Shown here: piece after piece, positions 47,520-59,049 of the stretch
Layout of the letters: every line of letters starts with the position of its first letter
How positions within the stretch are numbered: the stretch's first letter is position 1
NCBI GenBank assembly: GCA_034440635.1
Contig: JAOTON010002202.1
Span: 434,001 to 498,000, forward strand
Direction: 5' to 3'
Length of the DNA: 64,000 bases
DNA from: Lepas anatifera
Taxonomy: Eukaryota; Arthropoda; Thecostraca; Lepadidae
Made by a program: the position numbers and the translations under genes
The notes under the pieces: generated by a model
Told to the model about the DNA's origin: nothing
The model's input: only the letters and a program-made list of their open reading frames with translations
Database searches by the model: none

Positions 47520-47885
47520 TTGGTTTGATCTTTTCCACATAACATTTTTGCTCAAGCACAATAACTCCCTTACCCTGATCAGGTTTAGTGGCAACAATGG
47601 TATTGTGAGACACATATTCATGGGTAATTTTCACAACATTGCGTGAAAATATACCAGAAAACACGTTAGAAGTATTGAAATCATTGCAATACTTAAAGCT
47701 AACAGACCTAATATGTTGCTTGACGTCACGGAAGTCAAAATGCCGAGGAAGAGGAAGATTGAAAATATACTGACTGCGTGTTTCGAAGTGAGGAAAGAAG
47801 GGTTAAACATTGTGTCTCTAAACAGGTGGCTTAAAGTTCAATCCAAAAGCCAGAACTGTACGAACTCGATTTGACAGATACTTTG
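47520..47885 (-). pseudogene. Penelope-like element, N-terminal region fragment
   Basis: On the minus strand the frame reads NRVRTVLAFGLNF, then after two stops FFPHFETRSQYIFNLPLPRH. It continues to NVVKITHEYVSHNTIVATKP and DQGKGVIVLEQKCYVEKI. The last block is the PLE signature before the RT fingers (KPDKGxGVVxxxxxYxxKI). It breaks off abruptly into the minisatellite. Together with 60.5-62.0 kb it shows that PLE sequence exists here from N- to C-terminus, but in separate broken copies. Confidence 0.82.
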
Positions 47886-49730
47886 ATGAGAAGTTGAAAT
47901 TCCTTTTTGAGGGTCGCAATGCCTGAAATAATTGTAAATACTGAGATTGTGAAGTTTTCTTCAGTGTAACACTTGCTGTTTTCTAGCAAATTTTGAGACT
48001 TTGCTGTTGGTTTCAGAGATTAGCCAGAAATACTTAAAGAAGGAAAATGTTTTATGATATGACTAATGTCCGTCAGGGTGCGTTCGTAGCGTTTCCGCAG
48101 GCGATTTCCCCTAGCGTACCACGCACGATCAGCTGAGTGAAAAAATACCACTTACAATCAGTTATCTCGTGCTTAATATTAAAGGGAATGTGGCACCTTT
48201 ATAACGTGGTTTTAACTGCGATAGCCAAGTTGTAAAGCATGCCGGAAAACCTGATACTCAATGTACCATTTGTCTTGAAACTCAAAATGTCGTGGACAAA
48301 AGCTAAAAACTTACCTGAAATGTACCCCAAATCTATCCCAGCCAGGCAGCCACAGCTGTCAGCTGTTGGTGTGACGACAGCGCTGACGTCACGGTGAGTA
48401 ATCAGCCAATTGAAGCCCTTGAAGTCTATTGAACATGGTGTAGTTGCCAGATCATGACCTCATCCACAGGCAGATGTTTATTTTTCACCCCAGAGGAGCA
48501 TTTAAAAAATCAAAATATTGAGCTCATTGTACATTTTTCAGAGCAATAATGGACGTTTTCATAATTTTCGGCTAAAATATCCCTAGTTACACTAAACTCC
48601 TGGATTAGACCAAGGTGCCACATTTCCTTTAATCACAGAAAATAAGAAGATGTTCGGTCTTATTGAATTTCAAACACGTCCATTCACTTTTTTATACACA
48701 AAAACATGTTGTTACTAAAGCGTTTAGTTCCCAAGCAACATGCGTAAAATACCGTTTTAGAAAGTGAAATACGCGCAGCTCAACTGCACACCATTTAGGA
48801 GGGAGGTGTCGATGCGTATAGACGATACGAGCTGAATTCGTGGACATAAGATCGGTGCGAGCCGAGCGATGTATTCACCCAATCATTCGAGGGCTATTTA
48901 GATAGCCCTAGCACGTGATTTTTGTGCATGCGTAAACGCTGTGAACAGGCCTTTACGACGGATAAATTTAAAAGTCAGCGTCTAGCGTCCCATACAGAAT
49001 AGTGACAGCCGCCCCGCTTAGGTCACCCTCTCGATGGATTACCAGCCAGCCTGCGTTGGGGAAATAACTGGGCGCACGAGCACTTCAGGGAGCCGAAACC
49101 AAGCTCTTGCGCGTAACTTAGCGGCCTGAGCTGCAAATGAGAACCTGTGATCTGCACTAAATATATCAACTGAGCCAATTAGGCCAGCCACGAGAACAAA
49201 AACTCCGTCTTCGAGCAGTCAAGCATACATGAGCGCACCTACACAACAACTCGAGTCGCTAGTCATATCTAAAATGGCCGCGAAAGCCGCTAATCCATTT
49301 AGCGGCGTGAAGCGGCGGTGATCCGGCTCGTCCAGCGCCAGTCGTCAGCGGCGGTGGGCTCCACTACACTGCACGAGCAGACGCCATTTTTGAGCTGTGA
49401 TCTGATCAGCACCCAGCATTCCAGTTGTAATCTGCTACTGCCGCTAAGGAGCTTTGCTGTAGCAGTCAAGACGGAGTTCGGTATAAGGCACTGCCTGCCA
49501 GATAAATCCTCAGCCTCATCACTGACCACCCAGGAAGGGCGCAGGAAACGCGAGTGAAGCACTAACATCTCAATTCACTGATCTGCACGTGTTTGATTCG
49601 CATCAGACAGAACAGCACACGTGAACGTGAAAAGCATGTCGAGGGAATGAGTCAGCAATGAATGCGTGCATACTGGGACATGGCGCGGACCTACCGCAGA
49701 TGTAGCTAGCGTGGATGTAGTCGGAAAGGG
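47886..49730. other. No recognised gene
   Basis: Unique sequence. Around 49260-49560 a G/C-richer stretch is open on both strands (plus: MIRLVQRQSSAAVGSTTLHE). Nearby AAAATGGCCGC and CGCCATTTT are promoter-type motifs (YY1-like). No product can be named. Confidence 0.35.
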
Positions 49731-49734
49731 GATG

Positions 49735-49940
49735 CGATTGTAAGGAGCTAGACATACGAGCGCAGGAAGGTAGACAGACAACGAACGTGAGGAGCTAGAC
49801 AGACAACAAGTGTAAGGAGCTATAGGCAGACAAAGAGCGAGCATAAGGAGCTAGACAGACAACGAGCGTAAGGAGCTAGACAAAAGCGAACGTAAGGAGC
49901 TAGACGGATAAAAAGTGTAAAGAGACAGACAACGAGTGTA
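49735..49940. repeat. ~25-bp minisatellite, ~8 copies
   Basis: Units like AAGGAGCTAGACAGACAACG followed by AGCGT repeat with small variation. Confidence 0.9.
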
Positions 49941-50223
49941 AGCTGTTCACTGACGGCCGGCCGAGACCAAAACATGCAACGGTGCCGGGCGTAACCTGGG
50001 CAAGCTGAGTCAGACCGCAGTTAACCAGCTATCGATGAAAGGGAGGAGCCATGAACACTCCCACGCACCGCCGGGGGACCACCCTAAACACAACCATTTA
50101 CAAAGCACGGAGGCGCTGCAACATCTGTCGATCCTCTGATAACTTGTTCCACGAGATATGAAATAGGGATAGTTCAAGGCTGGCACCAGAATATCTGCAA
50201 CACCTGCCTTTCTCACATATATA

Positions 50224-50526
<303 letters not shown>

Positions 50527-50989
50527 GGCATGCGGCGGACGGGCGTATAAGGCACTGCCGTTAGAGAACTATTAATTGAGACAGCCCCTTTCGCTTCAAC
50601 CGCGATTGCCACATGTTACAGCCCATATATAGTTTGGATTTTGATGATATGTGAAGTAAGGTCTTAATGTGTAGGGAGACTGCCTCTTATGAACACTCTT
50701 AAGATAGAATGGCTATCCCAGCAGAATAAGGCGTTAGTATGTTTAACAGAGGATTTATTCTGATAGCATTATAATTATATTAGATGGTATAATCCTTCTC
50801 ACAGGTACTTCAATTCTACCCACGTAATATAAACTTTTTTGAAAACAAGTTTTGCAATTGGCGCACTTGTAGATGTTGTCGCTAGCAGAAACATAGGCTT
50901 ACTTTCCATGGCCAAAACGCGATCTGGATCAGAATGCACTGTAGAGCTGTCGAGTCCATCAAGCGTTATTTTCTCAGCACTATGGCACA

Positions 50990-51072
50990 TGACCAGTGAC
51001 GTCATGTTTGACATAGTGACGTCACATGACATTGACGTCATGACGTCATGACGTCATGACCAGTGACGTCAT
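50990..51072. promoter_or_regulatory. Cluster of six TGACGTCA (CRE-type) sites
   Basis: TGACGTCA or close forms occur at about 50998, 51018, 51031, 51039, 51047 and 51063. Three are in direct 8-bp tandem (TGACGTCATGACGTCATGAC). The block ends in ATGGCGGAG, which resembles a start-site-proximal YY1 motif. TGACGTCA is the known site for CREB/ATF bZIP factors. Regulatory function here is inference. A short tandem expansion is the plain alternative. Confidence 0.5.
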
Positions 51073-51079
51073 GGCGGAG

Positions 51080-53170
51080 AGTCCGAATTTTAGGGGGCAT
51101 CATGAGCTTTTCAACCAATTTCTTTCTAACCAACGCCATAGGGTTAGTGTTAAAATTTCTTATTTAAGGGGGACCAGGGCACGGTTCCGCCAGTTCCGCC
51201 AGTTCCGCCACCAGAACACGTGACTCTACGATGTATCCTGATCGGCAGTTAGCTCCGGATAACATTTTTACCATGGCAGTTAAGCAAAAGAGTTTAAGAC
51301 GGATTTTTGACGTCTAATGCTATACTTTGCTTTTACATGACCATCTCGTGCTTCAATGAAATCCTTTTCAGATAACTGCGCCTGTGAAATTAATTTTGAA
51401 ACTGTTCAAGGCTAAATAAATGTACATACATCCGTAAGGCAAGCGTCCCCAAATGCGCCACGACGCATTCGGTCTGAGCGCATTTAGGAAATTACGACCT
51501 CCTTTTGAACAGGTGACAATGGCGGGCTGTGGGCTTACACTTATGATTAATGTGAAAAGGATTTCTTAAAATCATTGTTCAGAGAATACATACCTCCTGA
51601 TTTACATAAAAAGGCAATTCCTCACTTTAATAGTGCTACTAAGGTGAACGTTCCAGCAGAGAATAGTTTCATAGTTTGGATTCTGGAAATTGTGACAAAA
51701 CAACATCGGGAGTGTTGATAGATACAAATATGCTCCAGTTGGCGCATTTAGGAACCGGGCCCATAACGGGCGCTCTCCCCTAACTAGTTATTGACGCAAT
51801 AAGCACAATATTTGGACAATATATGCTGACCCAGTTTAATTAGCATTTTCATATTATTTGAATCAGCTGTATTTTGGGTCTCCATGAAAAAAATACTAGC
51901 TTGGAGAAAGGCAATGCCTGGAGAAAGGCGAATTTGATATTTGCAGTTGATTCATAAAGTACAATGCTGCACACATCGAAGAGCTTGCAGAGACTCCCAA
52001 AAACATATCCTAAGCGTGCTATAGGAATATGGTAAAAATGGGAATAATGTTTATGCGCAGAATACTTAATAAGAATTAACACAATCGGACGTACAAAAAA
52101 CGAACTCTTAGCTCTCCAAAAAGCGAGATGGGGTCAAGTAAAATCTGTGTTAAATCGAATTGGGTTTTTGCTGGGCACGAGCTAGAGGAATGGTATTTTG
52201 TCCACTGGAGATTAAGCTGGTCCCCTGCTCCCGATGGATCGTGCGACAACCGTTCAGCGTTTCGGACCACTCACGCGGAGTAGCATCTTCATTCTCTGTT
52301 TCTTTAAGACAGGAGAGTGCATGACAACCGTTTCATCGGAGGCACGTAAACGGCATGACACTCGGTGGTGATGTGTGGAAATATCTGGGAGGCAGATTTG
52401 CTGGAATTACCTCATCCTTATCAGCTGGCTTCAGACTTTAACCAGGTGCAGAACGCCTCCATCGCTCTAGCTCGCTGGCCAGGAGCTCCTCTGATAGTGC
52501 CGAGCATAATCGGATCAGAAGTGCGCCTTTGATGCAATCGCCAGTCAACCACAGACTTAGCTCCAACGTTGCTGTAGGTCTCCTCCGGCCTCGCAGGTCA
52601 TTTTCGAATAGTTCTCACATGTTTTCTGGCACTTGCAAGACTGGTCTTACTCCCAGATGAAGGGCATGTTGATTCGAATCGATATCGAATTGAAAAACGG
52701 TGGAGTAGCATTGTAGTGAGTCGGAGGGATCGTGATTCAATATTGCTTAGCTTAATTTAACCGTTACTTCATGGCCCCTTCGACAGAGTTAATGATGAAT
52801 GATTGATTGTTCTGGTAGATGCTGACAAAGAGGATTTCTATATCTCATAATGGACAGTGTCGAATTAAAATGATAAAAGTATAAAGCTGGCATCGTCTTT
52901 AATGATAATTGTTTTCGGGTTGCGGGTTTTGAAGCTGCAGCTACAGCCATACCAAGTTAATTGAAATGTACTTACCTAACCATGATATAATGTAGGTGAA
53001 AGAAGTGTACTCAAGCTCATGGAGCTCAAGGAGCTCAAGGGAGCTCAAGGGATCTCAAGGACTCCAGCTTTAGCCTACCTTGCTCGAACCGTGAAATTTC
53101 TGGCAGCTCCGGCATTGTTATGTTATTGTATGCGTGAAATTAACCTGAGTCACGTGAACCTGAGTCATTT
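51080..53170. other. Nothing recognised
   Basis: Unique sequence. GGCGCATTTAGG-type phrases recur near 51450 and 51738. A short GAGCTCAAGG repeat lies at 53017-53065. Confidence 0.5.
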
Positions 53171-53174
53171 GTGA

Positions 53175-55783
53175 AAAAAACTCCTTGTCCTGTTGCTATG
53201 AAACTTGTTCCGGTGTTAGCATTCACGTCCCGTTGTTGATGACATTGCCCCGTTACTGTGAAGCATGTACTGCTGTTGGCACCCTTGTTCTCATGGTTGT
53301 TTTTTCGTAATCTCTGCCTGCTTGGGTACCGAAAAAGCACCCTTGTCCTGTTGCTGTATCCTTGTCCCGTCCCATTATATATTGTCAGTCCTGCCATATT
53401 CTTGTGGTCCTTGCTCTGTTGCTGCAACCTCTGTCCTGTTGCTGTATCTCTGCTCTGTGCTTTTATTTCCAATCCTGCTTTGCTGTGTTCCCTATCCTGT
53501 GGCTATGACCTTTGCCATGTTGCGATGACCCCTATCATGTTTTTGTAGCTCTTAGGAGTCGATTCGACCTCTTTTCTGCCCATTTGACCCCTATCCCATT
53601 GCCGCACCAGTCCTGTCGCTATGACCCTTGTCCTGTTGTTTGCACCCCTGTTTTCCTACTGTTAGATCCCGGTGCTATTGCTGTGACCCTTATCCTGTTC
53701 TTGGCGCCCCTGCTGTTAAAGAGGACACACACCTGGTCCTGTTGCTGCCCCTGTCCTGTTTTTGGGTCGCCCGTGTTCCGTAGTTGGCGTCCCTGTTGTT
53801 AAAGAGGACACCCACCTGGTCCTGTTGCTGCCCCTGTTCCGTTGTTGGCCGCCTTTGTCCCGTTGTTGATGCCCCTGCTATTAAAGAGGACACCCACCTG
53901 GCGCTGTTGCTGCCCCTGTCCCGTTGTTGGCCGCCCTTGTCCAGTTTTTGATGCCCCTGCTGTTAAAGAGGACACCCACCTGGTGCTGTTGCTGCCCCGG
54001 TCCTGTTTTTGCCGCCCCTGTCCTGTTGTTGGGGTCGCCCCTGTCCCCTTGTTGGCCGCCCTGGTCCCGTAGCTGACGCCCCTGCTGTTATGAGGACACC
54101 CACCTGGCGCTGTTGCTGCCCCTTTTCCGTTGTTGCCGCCCCTGTTCCGTAGTTGGCGCGCCTGCTGTCAAAGAGGTCACCCACCTGGTCCTGTTGCTGC
54201 CCCTGTCCTGTTTTTGGTCGCCCCGGTTCCGTAGTTGGCGCCCCTGCTGTTAAAGAGGACACACACCTGGTCCTGTTGCTGCTCCTGTCCCGTTTTTGGG
54301 TCGCCCGTGTTCCGTAGTTGGCGTCTCTGTTGTTAAAGAGGACACCCACCTGGTCCTGTTGCTGCCCCTGTCCCGTTGTTGGCCGCCCTTGTCCCGTAGT
54401 TGACGCCCCTGCTGTTATGAGGACACCCACCTGGCGCTGTTGCTGCCCCTGTTCCGTTGTTGCCGCCCCTGTCCCGTTGTTGCCGCCCCTGTCCCGTTGT
54501 TGAAGCCCCTGTCTCGTTCGTGACGCTTCTGATGCTAAGAGGACTCCCACCTGGCGTTGTTGCTGTCCCTGTCCTGTTGTTGCCGCCCCTGTCCCATTGT
54601 TGACGCCCCCGCTGTTATGAGGACACCCACCTGGCGCTGTTGCCACCCCTTTCCCGTTTTTAGCCGTCCCTGTCCCGTAGTTGACGCCCCTGCTGTTAAC
54701 CCGCGCCCCACCGGGGGTCCGGCGCCACCTTCGCCCCACGGGGGGCATCGATGGCCCCCCCTCTAACTCCGAAAATATGGGCGTTAGCGCAAATCTGCAA
54801 AGTGCAATAGAAAGCTCGCGTGAATTCAGTAAGAAATTACTTCGCATGTTTTAGTGCTCAGGTCAATGGTTTGACCTCCAGAGGTCAAATTAGGCCAAGA
54901 TCGGCTATTTTCACTCAAATATGCAATGATTAAGCAAACTGGGCATAACTCTTATGTCATTAGAGCTATTGTGGCCTGGTAAAGTACATTTGATAGCAAA
55001 TTGCCAGTACTTTTTCCGCTATGTGGAACGTAAAGACCTCCCGTCAGTGGTTTGACCACCAGAGGTCACCTCGTGACCTAATATGACCTGAGGTCACAAA
55101 AGGTCAAAAAGTGACCTTGCCGTATATCAAATGAAAGCCAGTGACAAGACAAACACGATGGTGTTTGTTTCACCGCTCTAGCTCAATTAGGTCAAAAGTT
55201 ATTGTCAAAATACTGTTTTGACCTCTTGTGACCTTGGATGACCTTGGAAAAGTCAATGGGCAAATATGACCCCTGGGATCCGTGAAAGGGTGTCCCAAAA
55301 CGTTGTTCTGAGCAGTCTGAGTATTTGCAATCATTTTTGTGGCTTTTATATCATGAAATAGCTTTTCCCCATGCTTTTCCAATGGGAGAGGTCGCCTCGT
55401 GACCTGACCTCAGGGCACGAAATCGAAAAATCCCGGATATACACCTTGTAGACCCTGGAGGGGTCATGAAGTGTGGGAAGTTTCAAATCGATCGACTTTG
55501 AAATGTAGCTCTTACAGAGCTCTAAAGTGAAGTGAGGTGACCTTGGTTGACCTCGTCTGGTGACCTGACCTTGGGTGACCCGGGGTAAAAATTTCAGGGA
55601 TGATGGGAAAATGATGCAGTGAGAGGTAGAGCCCTCAACCGCGGTGCTGCGCCTCGTCGTTTTTCTGCTATCCCGGAAAAACCTTTAGGGGGCCATCGAT
55701 GGCCCCCCGGTGGGGCGAGGGTTAAAGAGGACACCCACCTGGCGCTGTTGCTGCCCCTGTCCTGTTGTTGGCCGCCCAGGTGC
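53175..55783. repeat. ~81-bp minisatellite carrying a 5' splice site, split by a MITE
   Basis: The left part (53175-53650) is very diverged CCTGTCCTGTTGCTGT-like text. The part nearest the exon (53690-54699, resuming at 55726) is regular, with units of about 81 bp. On the minus strand most units contain GGGGCAGCAACAG(C/G), then (G/A)CCAG followed by GTGGGTGTCC, matching the end and donor site of the candidate exon at 55739. About twelve such donor copies are visible (near 53724, 53807, 53889, 53970, 54095, 54174, 54261, 54341, 54420, 54542, 54622 and 55738). Units become more degenerate with distance from the exon. Confidence 0.88.
54700..55721. mobile_element. TTAA-flanked AGGTCA-rich MITE, 1022 bp, inside the minisatellite
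   Basis: The left end is CCCGCGCCCCACCGGGGG and the right end, reverse complemented, CCCTCGCCCCACCGGGGG. TTAA lies on both sides (54696-54699 and 55722-55725). The flanking minisatellite unit is normally CTGCTGTTAAAGAGGACACC, so the element split exactly this TTAA. Subterminal GGGGGCCATCGATGGCCCCC dyads occur, and the body is very rich in AGGTCA/TGACCT half-sites. Non-coding. Confidence 0.95.
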
Positions 55784-55984
55784 AGAGCTGACACTCGCCG
55801 GTGGTCTGGTGCAGCCTCTGCACGTACTCGTGCATCACAGCCGGCACCGGCGGCGGCGGCACCAGTCGCGGAAAGTCCGGCGGAGGCGGCAGCTCGCAGC
55901 TCAGTGTGACGTCACTGGAGCAGCCGTCCGAGACGCTGCCTGTTGTCGTGACGTCACCGGAGCTCATGACCTCGAGGGCGGGGC
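55739..55984 (-). CDS. Candidate 246-nt exon, Pro-rich, between good splice sites
   Basis: On the minus strand acceptor TATCTGTTTTTGTCGCCGCAG opens the exon, and GCGCCAG followed by GTGGGT closes it. It enters and leaves in phase 1. The frame reads PALEVMSSGDVTTTGSVSDG, then CSSDVTLSCELPPPPDFPRL, VPPPPVPAVMHEYVQRLHQT and TGECQLCTWAANNRTG. Strong G/C bias at third positions and two Pro clusters support coding. The family is not recognised. The last ~55 nt, up to the donor, are the first unit of the adjoining minisatellite. Its exit phase fits the entry phase of the transmembrane exon at 25755, so both may flank one ~30-kb intron (inference). Confidence 0.6.
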
Positions 55985-55989
55985 CTGCG

Positions 55990-57001
55990 GCGACAAAAAC
56001 AGATATTGCACGTGCTGGCGAGTAAGGTCGTATGAAGCTGATGATCACAAAATGACAGAGCGGCTACGCAGTAGATAATAGTATGTAGTAGCATATACAT
56101 GGCAAACACAGCAGATATGTTGAAGAATAAAAATCATGCTGGAACATCCTGAAAATGGAAAGAGCTAAACACTATTCCTGCATTGCAACTTGAAAGGTTC
56201 ATTAATCTTGACAAAGACGTGGCCACTAATGGTTCCAGGAGGGACCGCAATTCATGGCCATTACAGGCCAAAGAATGTCATTTAGCCCCAAAAGAACTCT
56301 TGGAGCGACAAATTGCACCATTGTGGTCTTGCGGGACAATCATTTGCCGATGACTCCGTAGACTGCACTTCCTCCATTATGGTCAGCAGACATAGCGCTC
56401 AAAGAAGTCAAGAAGTGTTCAATCCCGCCTCCCCCTAACATAAAAATATTGACTCAGTGGCTGCGTGCAAGTACCAAGGGTAAGATATTGCCATTGCTGG
56501 AGCACGGGGAAGCAAATTAACCATTATTTTTCCCAAAATGCCCATCTCTTGAGAGGATACGGCAAAGGTGTCGCCTATCGCCTCCATTGGCCAGACTCCC
56601 AGCCATCGTACTTTCCAGCACATTCTGTATCACTTTGCAGTGAGAATTCTACGGATGCTGCGTTACTTCAGTTGGATGGGAATTCGACCCACTCTCGTGG
56701 AGTTTCAGAAGTCTCCTGTTGCATTCTGTGGTTTCCAAACGCACTTATTATTCATGCGAGAGAGGTCGTAACTGTCTGAGTATGTCACGAGCATGAGGTG
56801 CAAGATTAAACGAGGGTGTATGTTGTCAGCGCCTTCATCCAAAGCTTCCACCAGTGGGCTGTTGTCCAAGACGTCACTGACAGTTGTCAGTGACGTCTTG
56901 GACCAACATGAAGACAGTAAAACACGTATTCCAAGTGGTGTCTGGCACGGAAATCACTTCGGAGATTTGACTCAGATTCATAGATTTCCGGGTTTGCTGG
57001 C
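55990..57001. other. No recognised gene; one perfect hairpin
   Basis: A perfect 19-bp inverted repeat with a 2-bp centre lies at 56864-56903 (GTCCAAGACGTCACTGACA and its complement). Open frames at 56435-56780 on both strands are unidentified. Confidence 0.45.
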
Positions 57002-57005
57002 TTAA

Positions 57006-57330
57006 CCCTCGCTCTGGTGGGTGGGGGTCATTTTTAACCTCTAAGGGGTTTCCAGGATGAGCGAAAAACGGTGACGCGCAGCAACGCCGTACTTTGCATA
57101 ACTGCTCAGTGTTCCTTTTTTGCAAAATTCCTCCAAATTTTACGTCTAGGCCTGTTAGGTCAGGTCAAGTGACCGCACCTCCAAAAAACATTCAAAGTGG
57201 CACCAGTGAAACTGTTTAATCTATTGATCTGAGATTCATACCACATAATAATGTCACCAAGCAAAGCAATATGCGGCAACGTGATTTTCGATATCGATGA
57301 CCTAGGGTCATTTGCGGGTCATGACCTCCT
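57006..57330. mobile_element. TTAA-family MITE fragment, inverted
   Basis: TTAA (57002-57005), then CCCTCGCTCTGGTGGGTGGG, followed by the family interior in reverse (TGACCTAGGGTCAT, GGTCATGACCTC). Confidence 0.7.
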
Positions 57331-57599
57331 CACTATAAACCCATAGCACATTTCTGAAATGCCTGGATTTCAGTCTGCACTGCTCAGATCAACTTCAAAA
57401 CTTCAGGATCATGTGTTTGTGGCCCATTATTATGGTTGATGTTGAAAAATTGACCCATAACCTTCTCGAGGTCATCTGAGATCATAAGTAGTTCTGGAAA
57501 GTATCGTTATAACATTTAGGCAAACAATGACGCAGTTTTATTTTACGTCATTGTGTTTATTTCGTCACTGCGAGTTCAATAATTTACGTCGTGACCATA

Positions 57600-57935
57600 C
57601 CATGTCACTTCAAGTCAATTCAGCCTCTAAGAAATGAAAGTTCCATCACAATTTTTAGCAATGTCATTGACGCAAGTCTGAACACTTGCTTGATTAGTTC
57701 CAGACGACCTCTCAAATATCACAGGCTCAAACTTGCAATATGGTCCTACGGAGTGAGCTAAGATGCCACGATTTGGAAAATAGGATGGTATTCCAAGCCG
57801 TATCTACGGAAAAAGAGCCCTTTTTCGTACAATTCCCGTTTTCCTCATGCATTTTCAATGGAGAGTTCACGACCCGTACCTGCCCTTGGTCATCGATATA
57901 AAAAATTCTTTGGCACAACCTGTGTTTCTCGGTCT
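57600..57935. mobile_element. TTAA-family MITE fragment, direct
   Basis: Internal sequence matching 13690-13940 and 20400-20650: GACGACCTCTCAAATATCAC, then CATGCATTTTCAATGGAG. No ends preserved. Confidence 0.65.
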
Positions 57936-57973
57936 TTCCGCCTTTTGATATGAATATCAGATAAATAGATTAA

Positions 57974-58270
57974 CACGCGCATTGACGGGGCGGGGGCCCC
58001 CCCCTTTTTGGGATAGAGAAAACGGCGGCGCGTAGCGCCGCCGTACTTGGTATACCTTTTTCTCATCATTTTTAACTTCTGTGAAAATTTTAAGGTTAGG
58101 TCATCTCAGGTCAGGTCACCAGTACAGGTCAAGTGACCCGACCTAAAAAAGTTTAAGATAGCATAATTCGGAGCAGGGTGAACTTATCCGATTGAAACTC
58201 ATATCCATAATGGCCCCACCGAGTTCTCTAACATATGTTCCGGTATTTTTATATCATGACCTAAGGTCGG
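57974..58270. mobile_element. TTAA-family MITE, inverted, broken by low-complexity block
   Basis: TTAA (57970-57973) then CACGCGCATTGACGGGG, identical to the ends of 35869-36712. The interior follows in reverse order with the hairpin CGGCGGCGCGTAGCGCCGCC. It is readable up to about 58270, where the sequence turns into homopolymer runs. Confidence 0.8.
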
Positions 58271-58700
58271 TCGGCCTCCCTTTGGAAAAAAAGAAAAAAA
58301 TTTTTTTTAAAAATAACTAAAAAAAGGGGGATAAAGATATTTTTTTTTTTTTTATTCTCCCCCCCCCTCCTTTTTTTTTTTTTTTATTTTTTTTTTTTTT
58401 TCTTTACCTCCCCCCCCCCCCCCCAATAATTCTTCTTAAAAAACAAAATTAAATAATTTATTTTCCTTTTTAATAGATTAATTTTAATTTATTTTTTTTT
58501 TTTTTTAACCAAAAAATAAAAAAAAAAAAAAATTTTCCATTTTTTACTATTTTTTTCCTAAAAAAACTAAAAAAAAAAAAAAAAAAAAAATTTTTATTTA
58601 AAAATGAAGGGGGAGACCACCCCCCCCACCCCCCTCTTTCCCCCCCCCCCCCCCTCCTCCTGGTTTTTGGGGCCCCCCCCCCCCCCCAAAACTAACAAAT
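58271..58700. other. Homopolymer-rich block, probably a sequence artefact
   Basis: About 430 bp of long runs of A, T and C with no recognisable repeat unit, set inside a mobile element. Nothing similar occurs elsewhere in the window. Poor base calling or consensus failure is the simplest explanation. Confidence 0.7.
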
Positions 58701-58734
58701 ATTAAACCTCCTTTCACCGGTGCCAATCAAAACA

Positions 58735-58870
58735 AATTAGGTTTTGTCGCTTGACCTGACCTGGTGACCTAGCCTAAGATGGCCTAGGCTTATAATTTTC
58801 CCATAATTGCAGAATCAAGCAAGGATGAGGTCTGCAAATACGGCGGCGCTTCTAGCTGCCGTACTTGGAG
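58735..58870. mobile_element. TTAA-family MITE fragment, direct
   Basis: CTTGACCTGACCTGGTGACC and the hairpin region TACGGCGGCGCTTCTAGCTG mark the family interior. The expected terminus is not intact. Confidence 0.6.
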
Positions 58871-59049
58871 GCGCACACGCTTTCAGGCAAAACACAATCC
58901 TGGTGTTAAATAATCGGATCAGAAAAAAAGATACCTCGGTTATAAGTGCCGGTCAGTGGTCGAAACAAACTGCGTCTTGGGTTAACAATCAAGCACTGAT
59001 CCATAAATGGATTACACAAGTCGCCGAGACGGGTAGCGGCCGCTAGAAA

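Noticed and set aside
53963..54847. A 294-codon Gly/Gln-rich minus-strand protein
   Set aside because: The open frame results from the ~81-bp minisatellite and runs on into a MITE. Unit lengths are not consistently multiples of three.
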